Source of the DNA: Limimaricola hongkongensis DSM 17492
Lineage (GTDB): Bacteria; Pseudomonadota; Alphaproteobacteria; Rhodobacterales; Rhodobacteraceae
Assembly (NCBI RefSeq): GCF_000600975.2
Contig: NZ_KK088652.1
Location: forward strand, 248,001 to 312,000
Length of the DNA: 64,000 nucleotides
Direction of reading: 5' to 3'
In this document: piece by piece, positions 34,859 through 45,444 of the stretch
Layout of the letters: each line of letters starts with the position of its first letter
Position numbering within the stretch: position 1 is the first letter of the stretch
The notes under the pieces: model-generated
The model's input: only the letters and a program-made list of their open reading frames with translations
Told to the model about the DNA's origin: nothing
Database searches by the model: none
Made by a program: the position numbers and the translations under genes

Positions 34859-36235
34859 CTAGAAGAAGTCGATCGAGACCTGCAGCAACCGCTCGACCTC
34901 CGGCACGTCCGAGGCCATGGCGAACAGCGCGACCATGTCGCCCTCCTCGATCCTCAGCGCGCCGTGGATCTTGGTCATCCGCCCGTCCTTGACCACGCCG
35001 CCGACCAGCACGCCTTCGGGAAAGGCGATGTCGCGGATGCGCTGGCCCGCGATCGGCGAGGTGCCCAGCACCTGCGCCTCGATCAGCTCGGCCTCGGCGT
35101 CGCCGATCGAATAGACGCCGCGCACCCGGCCATGCCGGATATGGCGCAGGATCGAGCTGACCGTGGTCGAGCGCGGGTTGATATAGGCGTCGATGTCCAT
35201 CGCCTGCATCAAGGGCACCAGCGTCGGGTCGTTGACGAGACAGATCGCCAGCGGACAGCCCAATGCCTTGGCCCGCACCGAGGCCAGGAGGTTGGTCTTG
35301 TCGTCGTCGGTGACGACGAGCACCGCGTCGGCGGTGCCGATCTGCGCCTCTTCGAGCAGGCCCGCATCGAGCCCGTCGCCATTGAGCACGATGGTCCGGT
35401 CGAGCTGATCGGCGGCGCGCTCGGCGGCGCCGCGGTCGCGCTCGATCATCTTGACCCGCAGCCGCTCGGGCCGCCCTTCGAGCGCGCGGGCGACGCCAAG
35501 CCCGACATTGCCGCCGCCGATCACCACGATCCGCTCCTGCTTGGCGTGGCGTTTGCCAAAGATTTCCAGCGTCCGCACCATGTCGGTGGTGTCGGTGAAC
35601 ACATAGATGGAATCGCCGGGAAAGATCTGGTCCTCGGGCGCCGGCGCGAACAGGCGGCCCCGCCTGCGGATGCCGACCACGATGGCGCGCAGCGTCGAGA
35701 ACAGGTCGGTGAGCTGGCGCAAGGGCGTGTTGATGACCGGGCAATCCTCGTCGATGGAAATGCCCAGCAGATGCGCGCGCCCGTCGAGAAAGCTTTCCGC
35801 GTCGAAGGCCGACGGCGCGGCGAGCCGCTGCAACGCCGCCTCGGCCACCGCCTTTTCGGGGCTGATCACCACGTCGATCGGCATGTGATCGCGTCGGTAG
35901 AGGTCGGAATAGATCGCGTCGAGATAGCTTTGCGAGCGCAGCCGCGCGATCTTGCGCTGGATCGAGAACACCGAATGCGCCACCTGGCAGGTGACCATGT
36001 TGACCTCGTCGCTATGGGTGGCGGCGATGATCATGTCGGCGTCGCGCGCGCCCGCGCGGTCGAGCACGTCGGGGTAGCTCGCGAAACCGGTGATGCCCTG
36101 AACGTCGAGCGTGTCGGTGGCGCGGCGCACCAGGTCGGGGTTGCTGTCGACGACCGTGACGTCGTTGCGTTCGCCCGACAGGTGTCGGGCGATCTGCCAG
36201 CCGACCTGCCCGGCGCCACAGATGATGACTTTCAT
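34859..36235 (-). CDS. trkA: Trk system potassium transport regulatory protein TrkA
   Basis: A 458-residue cytosolic gating subunit with duplicated RCK units. The first NAD-binding motif is IICGAGQVGWQIA at residue 4, with a downstream acidic residue (VVDSNPD); the second is VVIGGGNVGLGVAR near residue 238. Each is followed by a TrkA_C domain. It binds TrkH and nucleotides to open the pore. The 137 bases to the ntrX stop hold GC-rich hairpins (10-base arms at 36263-36272 and 36279-36288) but no clear promoter. Confidence 0.95.
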   Translation of the reverse strand: MKVIICGAGQVGWQIARHLSGERNDVTVVDSNPDLVRRATDTLDVQGITGFASYPDVLDRAGARDADMIIAATHSDEVNMVTCQVAHSVFSIQRKIARLRSQSYLDAIYSDLYRRDHMPIDVVISPEKAVAEAALQRLAAPSAFDAESFLDGRAHLLGISIDEDCPVINTPLRQLTDLFSTLRAIVVGIRRRGRLFAPAPEDQIFPGDSIYVFTDTTDMVRTLEIFGKRHAKQERIVVIGGGNVGLGVARALEGRPERLRVKMIERDRGAAERAADQLDRTIVLNGDGLDAGLLEEAQIGTADAVLVVTDDDKTNLLASVRAKALGCPLAICLVNDPTLVPLMQAMDIDAYINPRSTTVSSILRHIRHGRVRGVYSIGDAEAELIEAQVLGTSPIAGQRIRDIAFPEGVLVGGVVKDGRMTKIHGALRIEEGDMVALFAMASDVPEVERLLQVSIDFF

Positions 36236-36262
36236 CTCGGTTCCCGGTCCTTTGGGGCGCGC

Positions 36263-36288
36263 CCGTGGCGGCGCTCATGCCGCCACGG
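36263..36288 (-). terminator. hairpin between ntrX and trkA
   Basis: Perfect 10-base stem with a 6-base loop (36273-36278), 85 bases after the ntrX stop; no T-run on the minus strand, so a weak terminator or attenuating structure at best. Confidence 0.4.
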
Positions 36289-36372
36289 AGTGCCAGAGGC
36301 CGCGAGGCCGGTCAATCGATCCGCCGCCCGAAGCGGCGTTCCGACCGGTCGCGGCCCCGCGACTGTGGCGCT

Positions 36373-37779
36373 TCAGTCCTCGACATGCGCGATCCGGGCA
36401 CCGGTTCGCGACGAGGTGACGACGCCGAGGCTCTTGAGCTTGCGGTGCAGCGCCGAGCGTTCCATGCCGACAAAGGCCGCGGTGCGCGAGATGTTGCCCC
36501 CGAACCGGTTGATCTGGGTCAGAAGATATTCGCGCTCGAACAATTCGCGCGCCTCGCGCAGCGGCAGCGTGGCCAGCCCGCCCGACAACACGACGCGGCC
36601 CTCGTCGCTGCCCGGATCATCCAGCCCCGGCAGCTCCTTCGCGGTGATCTCCCCCGAAGAGTCCCCAAGGATCAGAACGCGTTCGATCACGTTCTTCAGC
36701 TGGCGGATATTGCCGGGCCAAAGCATGGTCTGCAAAAGCGCGCGCGCATCCTCGCCAAGCGGGCGCAGCGGCAGGCCCTGCGTCCGGCTCAGCTCGCCGA
36801 TGAAGTGATCGGCCAGAAGCGGGATGTCCTCGCGCCGCTCCTCCAGCCCCGGCACGTGGATCGGCACGACGTTGAGCCGGTGATACAGCTCCTGGCGGAA
36901 CGAGCCGCCCTTGATCGCGGCCTGAAGGTCGCGGTTGGTCGAGGAGATCACGCGCAGGTCGACCTGCACCTTCTCGGCGCCGCCGACGCGCTGGAACGAC
37001 TGGTCGACCAGCACGCGCAGGATCTTCGACTGCGTGCCGAGCGGCATGTCGGCCACCTCGTCGAAATAGATCACGCCGCCATTGGCCTGTTCCAGAAGGC
37101 CCTTCTCGATGCCCTTTTCCGGGCTCTCGCGGCCGAACAGCACCTCCTCCATGCGCTCTGGTTCGATGGTGATCGAGTTGACGGTGACGAAGGGCGCATC
37201 GGCGCGGTTGGAATTGGCATGGATATAGCGCGCGGCCACTTCCTTGCCCGATCCGGGATGCCCGGTGAGCATCACCCGCCCGTTCGAGCGCGTCACCTTG
37301 TCGAGCTGGCTGCGCAGGCTGCGGAACGCGCCGCTGTCGCCGAGCATCTCGGCGGGCGCCGCGTCGCCGCGCTTGAGCTCGCTGTTCTCGCGCCGCAGCC
37401 GCGAGGTTTCCATCGCGCGCTTGATGACCACCAGAAGCTGATCGATGTTGAACGGCTTTTCGATGAAGTCGTAGGCGCCCTGCTTGATCGCGGCGACCGC
37501 GATCTCGATGTTGCCATGGCCCGAGATGATGACGATCGGCACGCCGGGATGCTCGCGCTTCACGGTCTTGAGGATGTCGATCCCGTCCATCCGGCTGTCC
37601 TTGAGCCAGATGTCGAGGATCATCAGCGCCGGGACCTCGTCCTCGATCGCGGTCATGCATTCGTCGGAGGTGCCCGCGAGCCGGGTGGAATAGCCCTCGT
37701 CGCGCAGGATGTCCGAGATCAGTTCGCGGATGTCGCGTTCGTCGTCGGTGATCAGGATGTCGCCCATCTCGTGCCTCAT
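36373..37779 (-). CDS. ntrX: response regulator NtrX (AAA+ domain without GAFTGA)
   Basis: A 468-residue regulator: receiver with phospho-acceptor Asp56 (MILDIWLKDS), a central AAA+ domain (Walker A GHPGSGKEVAARYIH; Walker B-like GGVIYFDEVADMPLGTQ) and a C-terminal Fis-type helix (FGGNISRTAAFVGMERSALH). The segment FGRESPEKGIEKG stands where sigma-54 activators have GAFTGA. It is paired with the membrane kinase NtrY, which senses redox or nitrogen conditions in relatives. ATG 37779 overlaps the ntrY stop; MGDILITDD at 37767 is another possible start. Confidence 0.93.
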   Translation of the reverse strand: MRHEMGDILITDDERDIRELISDILRDEGYSTRLAGTSDECMTAIEDEVPALMILDIWLKDSRMDGIDILKTVKREHPGVPIVIISGHGNIEIAVAAIKQGAYDFIEKPFNIDQLLVVIKRAMETSRLRRENSELKRGDAAPAEMLGDSGAFRSLRSQLDKVTRSNGRVMLTGHPGSGKEVAARYIHANSNRADAPFVTVNSITIEPERMEEVLFGRESPEKGIEKGLLEQANGGVIYFDEVADMPLGTQSKILRVLVDQSFQRVGGAEKVQVDLRVISSTNRDLQAAIKGGSFRQELYHRLNVVPIHVPGLEERREDIPLLADHFIGELSRTQGLPLRPLGEDARALLQTMLWPGNIRQLKNVIERVLILGDSSGEITAKELPGLDDPGSDEGRVVLSGGLATLPLREARELFEREYLLTQINRFGGNISRTAAFVGMERSALHRKLKSLGVVTSSRTGARIAHVED

Positions 37780-40058
37780 GCTGTTGCCTGCAATGCCGGT
37801 TGCCCGGTCTTCTCGGTGTCCCCCGATTCGTCATCCTCCGCCCGGAGCACCGGAAGGGTGATGACCGCCATGGCGCCCGGATGGGCGCCCTCCTCGAAGG
37901 GCGGCGCGTCGACGAGGGACAGGCTGCCGCCATGTTCCTCGATGATCTTCTTGACGATGGGCAGGCCAAGGCCGGTGCCCTTGTCGCGTGTCGTCACATA
38001 TGGCTCGAACAGCCGCGCCCGGTCCTCGGGCAGGCCGATGCCATTGTCGGCGATGGTGATCCGGGCTTCGGGGCCCTGGGCCTCCATGCGCAGCCGGATG
38101 ATCCGTGAAAACCCATCTTCAACGCCTTTTTCAATATGGCTTTCAATGGCTTCCCCGGCGTTCTTGATAAGGTTGGTGAACGCCTGCGTGATCATCGTCG
38201 CGTCAAGATCGGCAGGCACGGGGTGCCCCGGCAGATCGATCTCGAAGCGCACCTCGGGCTGGCCCGCCTCCTGCAGCGTCACCGCATCGCGCAGGATCGC
38301 GACGAGATCGTTGCGGATGCGGTCCGGTTCGGGCATGCGCGCGAATTTCGAGAATTCGTCGACGATGCGCCGCAGATCGCCGGTCTGGCGCACGATCACC
38401 TCGGTCATCTGGCCCAGCGTCCTTGCGTCCTCTTCGTCGAGCCTGCGCCCGAACTTGCGCTGGATCCGCTCGGCCGACAGCCGGATCGGCGTCAGCGGGT
38501 TCTTGATCTCATGCGCGATGCGCCGCGCCACGTCGCCCCATGCGGCCATGCGCTGCGCGCTCACCAAATCGCTGACATCGTCGAAGGCCACGACATAGCC
38601 TTCGAGCGCGCCGTCATCGGCGCGGCGCGGCGCCATGCGCACCAGAAGCGTCTCCTGGCTGCCGCCGCGGATCAGCCGGATCTGTTCTTGCACCGTATCG
38701 CGCTCCTCGCGGCACAGCGCGGCGAAGAGCGGCTCGAATTCGGGCACCAGCATCGCCAGCGTCGTCGCATCAGGCTGCGCGTCGATCCCCAGAAGCCGCA
38801 GCGCCGAGCGGTTGGCGAAATCGACATGGCCCTCGGCGTCGAGCCCGATCACGCCAGAGGTGACCGACCCCAGCACGCTGTCGAACAGCCGCCGCCGCGC
38901 CTCGATCTGGCGGGTGTTGTCCAACAGCCGGTCGCGCTGCGCCTTCAGCTCGGTGGTCATCTGATTGAAATAGGTGCCGAGCTGGGCGATCTCGTCATCG
39001 CCCTCCTCCTCGATCACCCGCACGTCGAGATCGCCCGCGCCGACTCGCTGGCTGGCCGAGACGAGACGCCCGACCGGTTTCGACAGACGCTCGGCGAACC
39101 ACAGCCCGAGCCAGATCGCGGCCAGGATCAGGATCACCGCAAAGCCGAGATAGAGCAGGCCGAACTCGAACAGCAGCCGTCCGCGCTCGGCCTCGAGCTG
39201 CTGATACAGCTCCACCGTCTGCTGCGTGTCGTCCAGAAGCGCGAGAATGCCGCCATCGACCTCGCGGGTGACATAGAGATAGCGGTCGGTGAAGGCGTCG
39301 AGCGGGATCAGCGCGCGAAACTCGTTATTGGTCCAGTCCTCGGAGATGGCGATGCCCTGCGCATCGGCCCGGCGGAACGCGCTCGTCTCGGGGCGTTCGT
39401 AATCGAACTCGTAGCTGCGCGCGCCGCGGGCGCGGATCTCGCCCGCGCCATCGATCACGAAGGCCTCGGTCAGGCCGCGCTCGATCTGCCCCTGCACCCG
39501 GCCAAGCGCCTGGCGCACCTCGCCATCCGACAAAAAAGGCTGGGCGCTGCGCTCGGCGTTGAGAAACCCCGCCAGCTCCAGCCCGTCGCGCGACAGATCC
39601 TGCCGGTGTTCTTCCTCATAGGCCTGCGCGGCCGAAAGAGAGGCGCCCAGAACCGTGCGCACGCGTTCGGAAAACCACCCCTCCAGCCCGACATTGATGG
39701 TCAGCACCGAGAACACGGCGACCAGCACGGTCGGGATCAGCGCGATCAGCGCGAACACCCCGGTCAGCCGCAAATGCAGCCGCGACCCCGCCGAACGCGC
39801 GCGCCGGGCCGAGATCATCCGCGCCACGCGGAACGACACCAGCGCCGCCACGACCAGCGCATAGACGAGATCGCCCAAGAGCACGAGCCGCAGCAGCGGC
39901 GAGCTCGCCCCCTGGTCGAGCGGCCCCAGCACCCAGAATGTCGCAAAGGCCAGCACCGGGCCAAGCATCACCAGCGACAGGGTCGCGGCGTTCTGAACGC
40001 GCCGCTGGCGCCGCCAGCGCGTCACTCGTGCGAATCGGGAGGTGGATAGCCGCCTCAA
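37776..40058 (-). CDS. ntrY: membrane sensor histidine kinase NtrY
   Basis: A 760-residue kinase. N-terminal membrane helices (LSLVMLGPVLAFATFWVLG, LLRLVLLGDLVYALVVAALV, LTGVFALIALIPTVLVAVFS) and a further helix near LLYLGFAVILILAAIWLGL bracket a large periplasmic region. HAMP, PAS (GLDAEGHVDFANRSALRLLG), H box [19 protein letters not shown] and the ATPase G2 loop GTGLGLPIV follow. It phosphorylates NtrX. A 97-base gap separates it from ntrC. Confidence 0.95.
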   Translation of the reverse strand: MRRLSTSRFARVTRWRRQRRVQNAATLSLVMLGPVLAFATFWVLGPLDQGASSPLLRLVLLGDLVYALVVAALVSFRVARMISARRARSAGSRLHLRLTGVFALIALIPTVLVAVFSVLTINVGLEGWFSERVRTVLGASLSAAQAYEEEHRQDLSRDGLELAGFLNAERSAQPFLSDGEVRQALGRVQGQIERGLTEAFVIDGAGEIRARGARSYEFDYERPETSAFRRADAQGIAISEDWTNNEFRALIPLDAFTDRYLYVTREVDGGILALLDDTQQTVELYQQLEAERGRLLFEFGLLYLGFAVILILAAIWLGLWFAERLSKPVGRLVSASQRVGAGDLDVRVIEEEGDDEIAQLGTYFNQMTTELKAQRDRLLDNTRQIEARRRLFDSVLGSVTSGVIGLDAEGHVDFANRSALRLLGIDAQPDATTLAMLVPEFEPLFAALCREERDTVQEQIRLIRGGSQETLLVRMAPRRADDGALEGYVVAFDDVSDLVSAQRMAAWGDVARRIAHEIKNPLTPIRLSAERIQRKFGRRLDEEDARTLGQMTEVIVRQTGDLRRIVDEFSKFARMPEPDRIRNDLVAILRDAVTLQEAGQPEVRFEIDLPGHPVPADLDATMITQAFTNLIKNAGEAIESHIEKGVEDGFSRIIRLRMEAQGPEARITIADNGIGLPEDRARLFEPYVTTRDKGTGLGLPIVKKIIEEHGGSLSLVDAPPFEEGAHPGAMAVITLPVLRAEDDESGDTEKTGQPALQATA

Positions 40059-40155
40059 ACGCCCTGCCTCGTTGATTGGAACACAAGTTCCGCCGCCTCA
40101 ATGCCGCGATCTCGCCCCGGCGCTGCGTCCGGAGGGTCACGGTTCTGTTGCGGTT

Positions 40156-41526
40156 TTACATCAACTTGCGGCGTCGTGTCACGCGAATATCGAGATCGGT
40201 GATCTTCTTTCGCAACGTATTCCGGTTGATCCCCAGCAGGTCGGCGCATTTCGCCTGGTTGCCACCCGTCGCATCGAGAGCGATTTCGATCAGCGGTGTT
40301 TCGATCTCTCGCAGGATGCGCTGATACAGCCCGGCTGGCGGAAGCTGGCCGCCATGCAGATCGAAATACCGCTTCAGGTGGCGCTCGACGCTGGCCGAGA
40401 GCTTTTCGCCCTCGGCGCCGCCGCGCAGCGGCTCGGCGGCGGGCTGGCCGCCCAGCACCGCCTCGACCTCGGCGGGGCCGATTTCCTCGCCGCTGGCGGT
40501 GACCACCAGCCGCCGCATCGCGTTTTCGAGCTGACGCACATTGCCGGGCCAGGCATAGGCGCGGATCATCTCGGTGGCCTTTGGCGACAGCACCCGCGGG
40601 CCGAGCCCGTCGCGCTCCGCGCGCAGCAGGAAATGCTCGGCCAAGTGCGGGATGTCGTCGACCCGCGTCCGCAGCGGCGGCACCGCGATGGTCACCCCGG
40701 CCAGCCGGTAATAGAGATCCTCGCGAAACCCGCCCTCGCCGATCCGCTGCGCCGGGTCGCCCTGAGAGGTGGCGATGATCCGCGGCGCGTCCTCGCCCAT
40801 GGCGTCGAGCATGCGCACGATGCGCGCCTGAGCCGCATCGTCCAGATCGCCCACCTCGTCGAACAGGATCGACCCGCCCCGCGCCCGCTCCAGCACCGCG
40901 CTGGGCCCGTCCGGCGTGGCGAGGTCATTGGCCGACACGACGGCGAAGGGCCGCGCCCGGCGGTCGGAGAAATCGTGGATCGCCCGCGCGATCAACGACT
41001 TGCCCGTGCCGCTTTCGCCGGTGACGAGCACCGAGAGCGAGGTGTTCATCACCCGCGCCACCAGCCGGTAGAGCGCCTGCATCGCCGGGGTCCGGCCCAC
41101 CAGCGGCAGATCGCCGCCCGCCGCCGTGTCGGGTGCGGTGTCGCGCGGCGCGGGCGCGCGGTGGCGGGTCTCGATCGCGCGGGCGGCGCGCTTCATCAGG
41201 TCGGGCAGGTCGAACGGCTTGGGCAGGTAGTCATAGGCCTCGGCCTCGGTGGCCTGGATCGCCGTCATGATCGTGTTCTGCGCCGAGATCACGATCACCG
41301 GCAGGCCGGGCCGGGCCGCGGCGATGCGGGGCAGCTGTTCGATGCCGTTGCCGTCGGGCATGACCACGTCCGAGATCACGAGGTCGCCCTTGCCCTCCTC
41401 GACCCAGCGCATCAGCGTCACCAGCGACGAGGTCGCATGCACCTTGCAGCCCGCGCGCGTCAGCGCCTGGGTCAGCACGGTGCGGATGGTGCGGTCGTCA
41501 TCGGCGATCAGGATCGTTCCGTCCAT
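40156..41526 (-). CDS. ntrC: nitrogen regulation response regulator NtrC (no GAFTGA loop)
   Basis: A 456-residue regulator with receiver (Asp53 in [11 protein letters not shown]), AAA+ domain (Walker [17 protein letters not shown]; Walker [13 protein letters not shown]) and Fis-type helix-turn-helix ([20 protein letters not shown]). Between Walker A and B the region is shortened ([16 protein letters not shown]) and the sigma-54-contacting GAFTGA loop is absent. Rhodobacter capsulatus NtrC shows this and works with sigma-70 RNA polymerase instead; the same is likely here. Overlaps the ntrB stop by one base. Confidence 0.95.
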   Translation of the reverse strand: MDGTILIADDDRTIRTVLTQALTRAGCKVHATSSLVTLMRWVEEGKGDLVISDVVMPDGNGIEQLPRIAAARPGLPVIVISAQNTIMTAIQATEAEAYDYLPKPFDLPDLMKRAARAIETRHRAPAPRDTAPDTAAGGDLPLVGRTPAMQALYRLVARVMNTSLSVLVTGESGTGKSLIARAIHDFSDRRARPFAVVSANDLATPDGPSAVLERARGGSILFDEVGDLDDAAQARIVRMLDAMGEDAPRIIATSQGDPAQRIGEGGFREDLYYRLAGVTIAVPPLRTRVDDIPHLAEHFLLRAERDGLGPRVLSPKATEMIRAYAWPGNVRQLENAMRRLVVTASGEEIGPAEVEAVLGGQPAAEPLRGGAEGEKLSASVERHLKRYFDLHGGQLPPAGLYQRILREIETPLIEIALDATGGNQAKCADLLGINRNTLRKKITDLDIRVTRRRKLM

Positions 41527-42611
41527 CAGTCTTCTCCGCTCGGGTCATCCTTGGGCGCACGCGGCAGCGACAGCCGGAACACGGTGCGCCCGGGCGTGCT
41601 GTCGACATGGATCCAGCCGCCATTCTCGATCACCAGCTTGGACACCAGCGCGAGCCCGAGCCCGGTGCCGTTCTCGCGGCCCGAGACAAAGGGTTCGAAC
41701 ACCTCCGCCGCGATCTCGGGCGGCAGTCCGGGCCCGTCATCCTGCACCTCGATCTGCAGCGGCAGCCGCGCCTGCCCGCCATCGGGCTGGCGGACGCGCA
41801 GCGAGGGTTCGTAAAAGCTCCTGAGCCGGATCGTGCCGCCGGGGCGGCCCGCTTCGCTGGCGTTTTTCAACAGGTTCAAAAGCACCTGCAGCAATTGGTC
41901 GGGATCGACCAGCGCGCGCGGCAGCGACGGGTCGTAATCCTCGACGATCCGCATATGCGCGCCGAACCCCACCGCCGCCGATTGCCGCGCCCGGTCCAGC
42001 GTGTCGTGCAAATTCACCGCGCGCCGCGCCGGCGGGCGCAGGTTGCCGAACTGCTCGACCTGCTCCAGCAGCTTCACGATGCGGCGGCTTTCCTCGACGA
42101 TGAGATCGGTCAGCTCGCGGTCCTCCGAGGACAGCCCCATCGACAAAAGCTGGGCGGCGCCAGTGATGCCCGCCAGCGGGTTCTTGATCTCGTGGGCCAG
42201 CATTTCGGCCATGCCGATCGCCGATTTCGCGGCCTTGCCCGAGGCGTGGCTCTGGGTCAGCCGATGCGCCATCTCGCGCGGCGAGATCATCATCAGCATC
42301 TGCCCCTCCGCCCCGGTCAGCGGCGAGAACAGGATCGAGCATTGCATCGCCGGGCGTTCGCCCGACCCGACATCGACATCGTTGACCGAAAGCGAGCTGT
42401 CCTGCGCGCGGGCGCGGGCAAAGGCCTCTTCGAGCGGCGCGTCGATCGCCACCTTGTCCCAGACCGGGGCGCCGATCAGGCTGCGCCGCGACAGGTTCAG
42501 GAACAATTCGGCGGCGGCGTTGGCCTCCATGATCACATCGCCCGGCCCCAACAGCAACGCAGGCGCGGGCAGCGAATTCCACAAGGCCGCATCGCGGATC
42601 ATGCCGCGCAT
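41526..42611 (-). CDS. ntrB: nitrogen regulation sensor histidine kinase NtrB
   Basis: A 361-residue soluble kinase. PAS domain ([20 protein letters not shown]), H box [21 protein letters not shown] box [12 protein letters not shown]1 [10 protein letters not shown] and G2 GTGLGLALV. It phosphorylates or dephosphorylates NtrC under PII control. Alternative start MIRDAALW (42602) gives the typical ATGA overlap with dusB; the outer ATG 42611 is listed. In the conserved nifR3-ntrB-ntrC order. Confidence 0.94.
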   Translation of the reverse strand: MRGMIRDAALWNSLPAPALLLGPGDVIMEANAAAELFLNLSRRSLIGAPVWDKVAIDAPLEEAFARARAQDSSLSVNDVDVGSGERPAMQCSILFSPLTGAEGQMLMMISPREMAHRLTQSHASGKAAKSAIGMAEMLAHEIKNPLAGITGAAQLLSMGLSSEDRELTDLIVEESRRIVKLLEQVEQFGNLRPPARRAVNLHDTLDRARQSAAVGFGAHMRIVEDYDPSLPRALVDPDQLLQVLLNLLKNASEAGRPGGTIRLRSFYEPSLRVRQPDGGQARLPLQIEVQDDGPGLPPEIAAEVFEPFVSGRENGTGLGLALVSKLVIENGGWIHVDSTPGRTVFRLSLPRAPKDDPSGED

Positions 42612-43597
42612 CTTTCGCCATCGAGCGCAAAAGGCAGCAAGCCGGGCACATCCTGCGGCGCGGCGGTCAGCACCTCGCGGCGCAGCGCCTCCGGCGTGCC
42701 CGCCTCATCCATGTACCAGCCCAGATGCTTGCGCGCGACACGGCCGCCGAGCGCGGCGCCATAAAAGCTGAGCATTGCCTCGTAATGAGCTGACACCATG
42801 TCGATAAATGCGCCTCCAACCGGGATGTCCGGGCCCCGCGCACCGGTGAGCGCCGCGGCAATGCGCGCGGGCTGCCACGGGCGCCCCTGCGCGCCGCGCC
42901 CGATCATCACCCCCGCCGCGCCCGACCGCGCGAGCGCGGTGCGCGCGCGGTCTGCATCGGTGATGTCGCCATTGGCGATCACCGGGATCGACACCGCGTC
43001 GCGCACCGCGCGGATCGCGGCCCAGTCGGCGGCGCCCTTGTAGAACTGGCAGCGGGTGCGGCCATGGATCGTTACCATCCGCACGCCCGCCGCCTCGGCC
43101 CGCCGCGCGATCTCCGGCGCGTTCAGAAGATCGTCGTCCCAGCCCAGCCGGGTCTTGAGCGTCACCGGCACCGACACCGCGCCGACCACCGCCTCGATCA
43201 GCCGCAGCGCGTGATCGGGCGTCTTCATCAGCGCCGATCCCGATAGCCCGCCTGTCACCTTCTTGGCCGGGCAGCCCATGTTGATGTCGATGATCTTCGC
43301 GCCGTTGGCCTCGACCATGCGCGCGGCCTCGGCGATCCAGTAGGGATCGCGCCCCGCCAGCTGCACCGCCGTATCGGCGCGCTCATATCCCAGCTCGGCG
43401 CGCTCGCGCACGCCGGGCTTGGCCTGCACCATCTCCTGGCTCGCCACCATCTCCGACACCACCCAGCCCGCGCCGAAGCTGGCCACGAGGCTGCGGAACG
43501 GCAGGTCGGTGATCCCCGCGAGCGGCGCAAGCGCCACCGGCGACGAAAGGATCACGCCCGAGCCGAGATCGATGGGAGAATGCGTGGCGGGTGTCAT
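42599..43597 (-). CDS. dusB: tRNA-dihydrouridine synthase (NifR3)
   Basis: A 332-residue flavoenzyme with the TIM-barrel start [17 protein letters not shown], the signature [19 protein letters not shown], the KTRLGWDD and [16 protein letters not shown] motifs, and FMN-binding VIANGDITD and [13 protein letters not shown]. It reduces uridines in tRNA D-loops. Historically named nifR3 for its position before ntrBC. First gene of the block, with its promoter in the 191-base region divergent from ispDF. Confidence 0.95.
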   Translation of the reverse strand: MTPATHSPIDLGSGVILSSPVALAPLAGITDLPFRSLVASFGAGWVVSEMVASQEMVQAKPGVRERAELGYERADTAVQLAGRDPYWIAEAARMVEANGAKIIDINMGCPAKKVTGGLSGSALMKTPDHALRLIEAVVGAVSVPVTLKTRLGWDDDLLNAPEIARRAEAAGVRMVTIHGRTRCQFYKGAADWAAIRAVRDAVSIPVIANGDITDADRARTALARSGAAGVMIGRGAQGRPWQPARIAAALTGARGPDIPVGGAFIDMVSAHYEAMLSFYGAALGGRVARKHLGWYMDEAGTPEALRREVLTAAPQDVPGLLPFALDGERCAA

Positions 43598-43788
43598 CTG
43601 CCTGAAACCTGTGCGTCTGTGGTTGATCTAAGCGGCGTGGCGGCGGGTCACAATCTTTGCGCGGGACGCGATTGCCGCAGCTTATCGCATTTGCCTAAAA
43701 ATTGGGCACCCACGTGCCGGAAAGGATGGAATTGCGCCGTTCCGTGCCAGCCCCTACACAAGCGCGATCGCCGCGTGAAGGAGACAGA

Positions 43789-44949
43789 GTGCCCCCCCTT
43801 GATCAAATTTCCACGGCTTCGGGACCGGCCATCGTGATCGTCGCGGCGGGCCGGGGCCTGCGCGCGGGCGGCGGCCTGCCCAAGCAATGGCGCGACCTTG
43901 GCGGCCGCATGGTGCTGGCCCGCACGATCGAGGCCTTTGCCGGTCTCGGGCCGATCTGCCTTGTGCTGCACCCGGAGGCAATGGGCCGCTACCCAGGCAT
44001 CGAGGCGATGGCCGATCTGGTGGTGGCGGGCGGCGCCGAGCGGGCGCATTCGGTGCGCGCGGGGCTCGAAGCGCTGGCGCCGCTGGCGCCGCAAAAGGTG
44101 TTGATCCACGACGCGGCGCGCCCGCTGGTGCCGCACGAGACGATCCGGGCCGTGCTCGACGCGCTCGATCACGGCCCTGCCGCAGCACCCGGGCTCGTGG
44201 TCACCGACGCGCTGTGGCGGGTGGAGGATGAGACGGTCGCCGAGGCCCCCTCGCGCGCGGGGCTGGTGCGGGCGCAGACGCCGCAGGGCTTTCGCTTCGA
44301 CGCGATCCTCGCGGCGCATCGCGCGCATGACGGCCCGCCCGCCGCCGACGACGTCGCGGTGGCGCGCGCGGCGGGGCTTGCGGTCTCGGTCGTGCCGGGC
44401 CACGAGGACAATCTGAAGATCACCGCCGCGCAGGATTTCATCCGCGCCGAGAGGATATTGGGGTGCGACATGGATGTGAGAACGGGCAACGGCTTTGACG
44501 TGCACGCCTTCGGGCCGGGCGACAGCCTCTGGCTTTGCGGCGTGGAGATCGCGCATGAGCGCGGGCTCAAGGGCCATTCGGACGCCGATGTCGGCATGCA
44601 CGCCCTCACCGACGCGATCTATGGCGCCATGGCGCATGGCGATATCGGCCAGCATTTCCCGCCCTCCGATCCGCAATGGAAAGGCGCGCGCTCCGAGATC
44701 TTCCTCGCCCATGCCGCCGATCTCGCGCGGGTTGAAGGTTTCGCCATAACCCATTGCGATGTCACTCTGATCTGTGAACGCCCCAAGGTCGGCCCGCATG
44801 CCGAGGCGATGCGCGCCGAGCTGGCGCGGATCATGCAGATCGAACCGGGCCGGGTCAGCGTCAAGGCGACCACCTCCGAGCGGCTAGGCTTCGCGGGTCG
44901 CGAGGAAGGCATCGCCGCGATGGCCACGGCCACTCTGGTGAAGGCATGA
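43789..44949 (+). CDS. ispDF: bifunctional IspD-IspF (isoprenoid MEP pathway)
   Basis: A 386-residue fusion. Residues about 1-225 are IspD (nucleotide-binding [37 protein letters not shown]), which makes CDP-methylerythritol. Residues about 227-386 are IspF ([27 protein letters not shown], metal site [11 protein letters not shown]), which forms the cyclodiphosphate. Only the intervening IspE step is missing from the polypeptide. The GTG at 43789 has AAGGAG 5 bases upstream. The stop overlaps pgpA (ATGA). Confidence 0.96.
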   Translation: MPPLDQISTASGPAIVIVAAGRGLRAGGGLPKQWRDLGGRMVLARTIEAFAGLGPICLVLHPEAMGRYPGIEAMADLVVAGGAERAHSVRAGLEALAPLAPQKVLIHDAARPLVPHETIRAVLDALDHGPAAAPGLVVTDALWRVEDETVAEAPSRAGLVRAQTPQGFRFDAILAAHRAHDGPPAADDVAVARAAGLAVSVVPGHEDNLKITAAQDFIRAERILGCDMDVRTGNGFDVHAFGPGDSLWLCGVEIAHERGLKGHSDADVGMHALTDAIYGAMAHGDIGQHFPPSDPQWKGARSEIFLAHAADLARVEGFAITHCDVTLICERPKVGPHAEAMRAELARIMQIEPGRVSVKATTSERLGFAGREEGIAAMATATLVKA

Positions 44950-45443
44950 GCCGGCTCATCGCCACCTTCTTCTACACCGGGCTGATCCGCCCCGCCCCCG
45001 GCACCTGGGGCTCTCTCGCCGCGCTCGTGGCGGCGCTGCCGATCCATTGGATCGGCGGGCCGTGGCTGATGCTCGCCATGATCGCGCTGGCGCTGGCTGT
45101 GGGCTTTCCGGCAGCAAGGGCCGAGGCCGCGCGCGCGGGTGATCACGACCCCTCCCACGTCGTCATCGACGAGGTGGCGGGCCAGTGGATCGCGCTCTGG
45201 CCGGTGCTGTTCGGCGCGGCCCATGTCGGCGCGCCGGTGCTCGATCTGTGGCCCGGCTGGGTCGCGGCCTTCGTGCTGTTCCGGCTGTTCGACATCTGGA
45301 AGCCGTCCCTGGTGGGCCGCATGGATCGGCGCGGCGACGTGACCGGGTTGATGCTCGACGACGTGGTGGCCGGGATCTTCGCCGCCATCGGCGTCGTTGT
45401 GCTGGCGGTGCTGGCGCATGGCGTCATGATCTACGGAGGCTGA
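44946..45443 (+). CDS. pgpA: phosphatidylglycerophosphatase A
   Basis: A 165-residue inner-membrane enzyme that dephosphorylates phosphatidylglycerophosphate. Family motifs [26 protein letters not shown] (acidic metal ligands) and [16 protein letters not shown] are all present, with four hydrophobic helices. Starts inside the ispDF stop; one base separates its stop from pncC. Confidence 0.93.
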   Translation: MSRLIATFFYTGLIRPAPGTWGSLAALVAALPIHWIGGPWLMLAMIALALAVGFPAARAEAARAGDHDPSHVVIDEVAGQWIALWPVLFGAAHVGAPVLDLWPGWVAAFVLFRLFDIWKPSLVGRMDRRGDVTGLMLDDVVAGIFAAIGVVVLAVLAHGVMIYGG

Positions 45444-45444
45444 G

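Noticed and set aside
38136..40049. 637-codon plus-strand frame opposite ntrY
   Set aside because: High-GC shadow of ntrY, which has complete kinase motifs; the translated sequence is arginine/histidine-rich and low-complexity.
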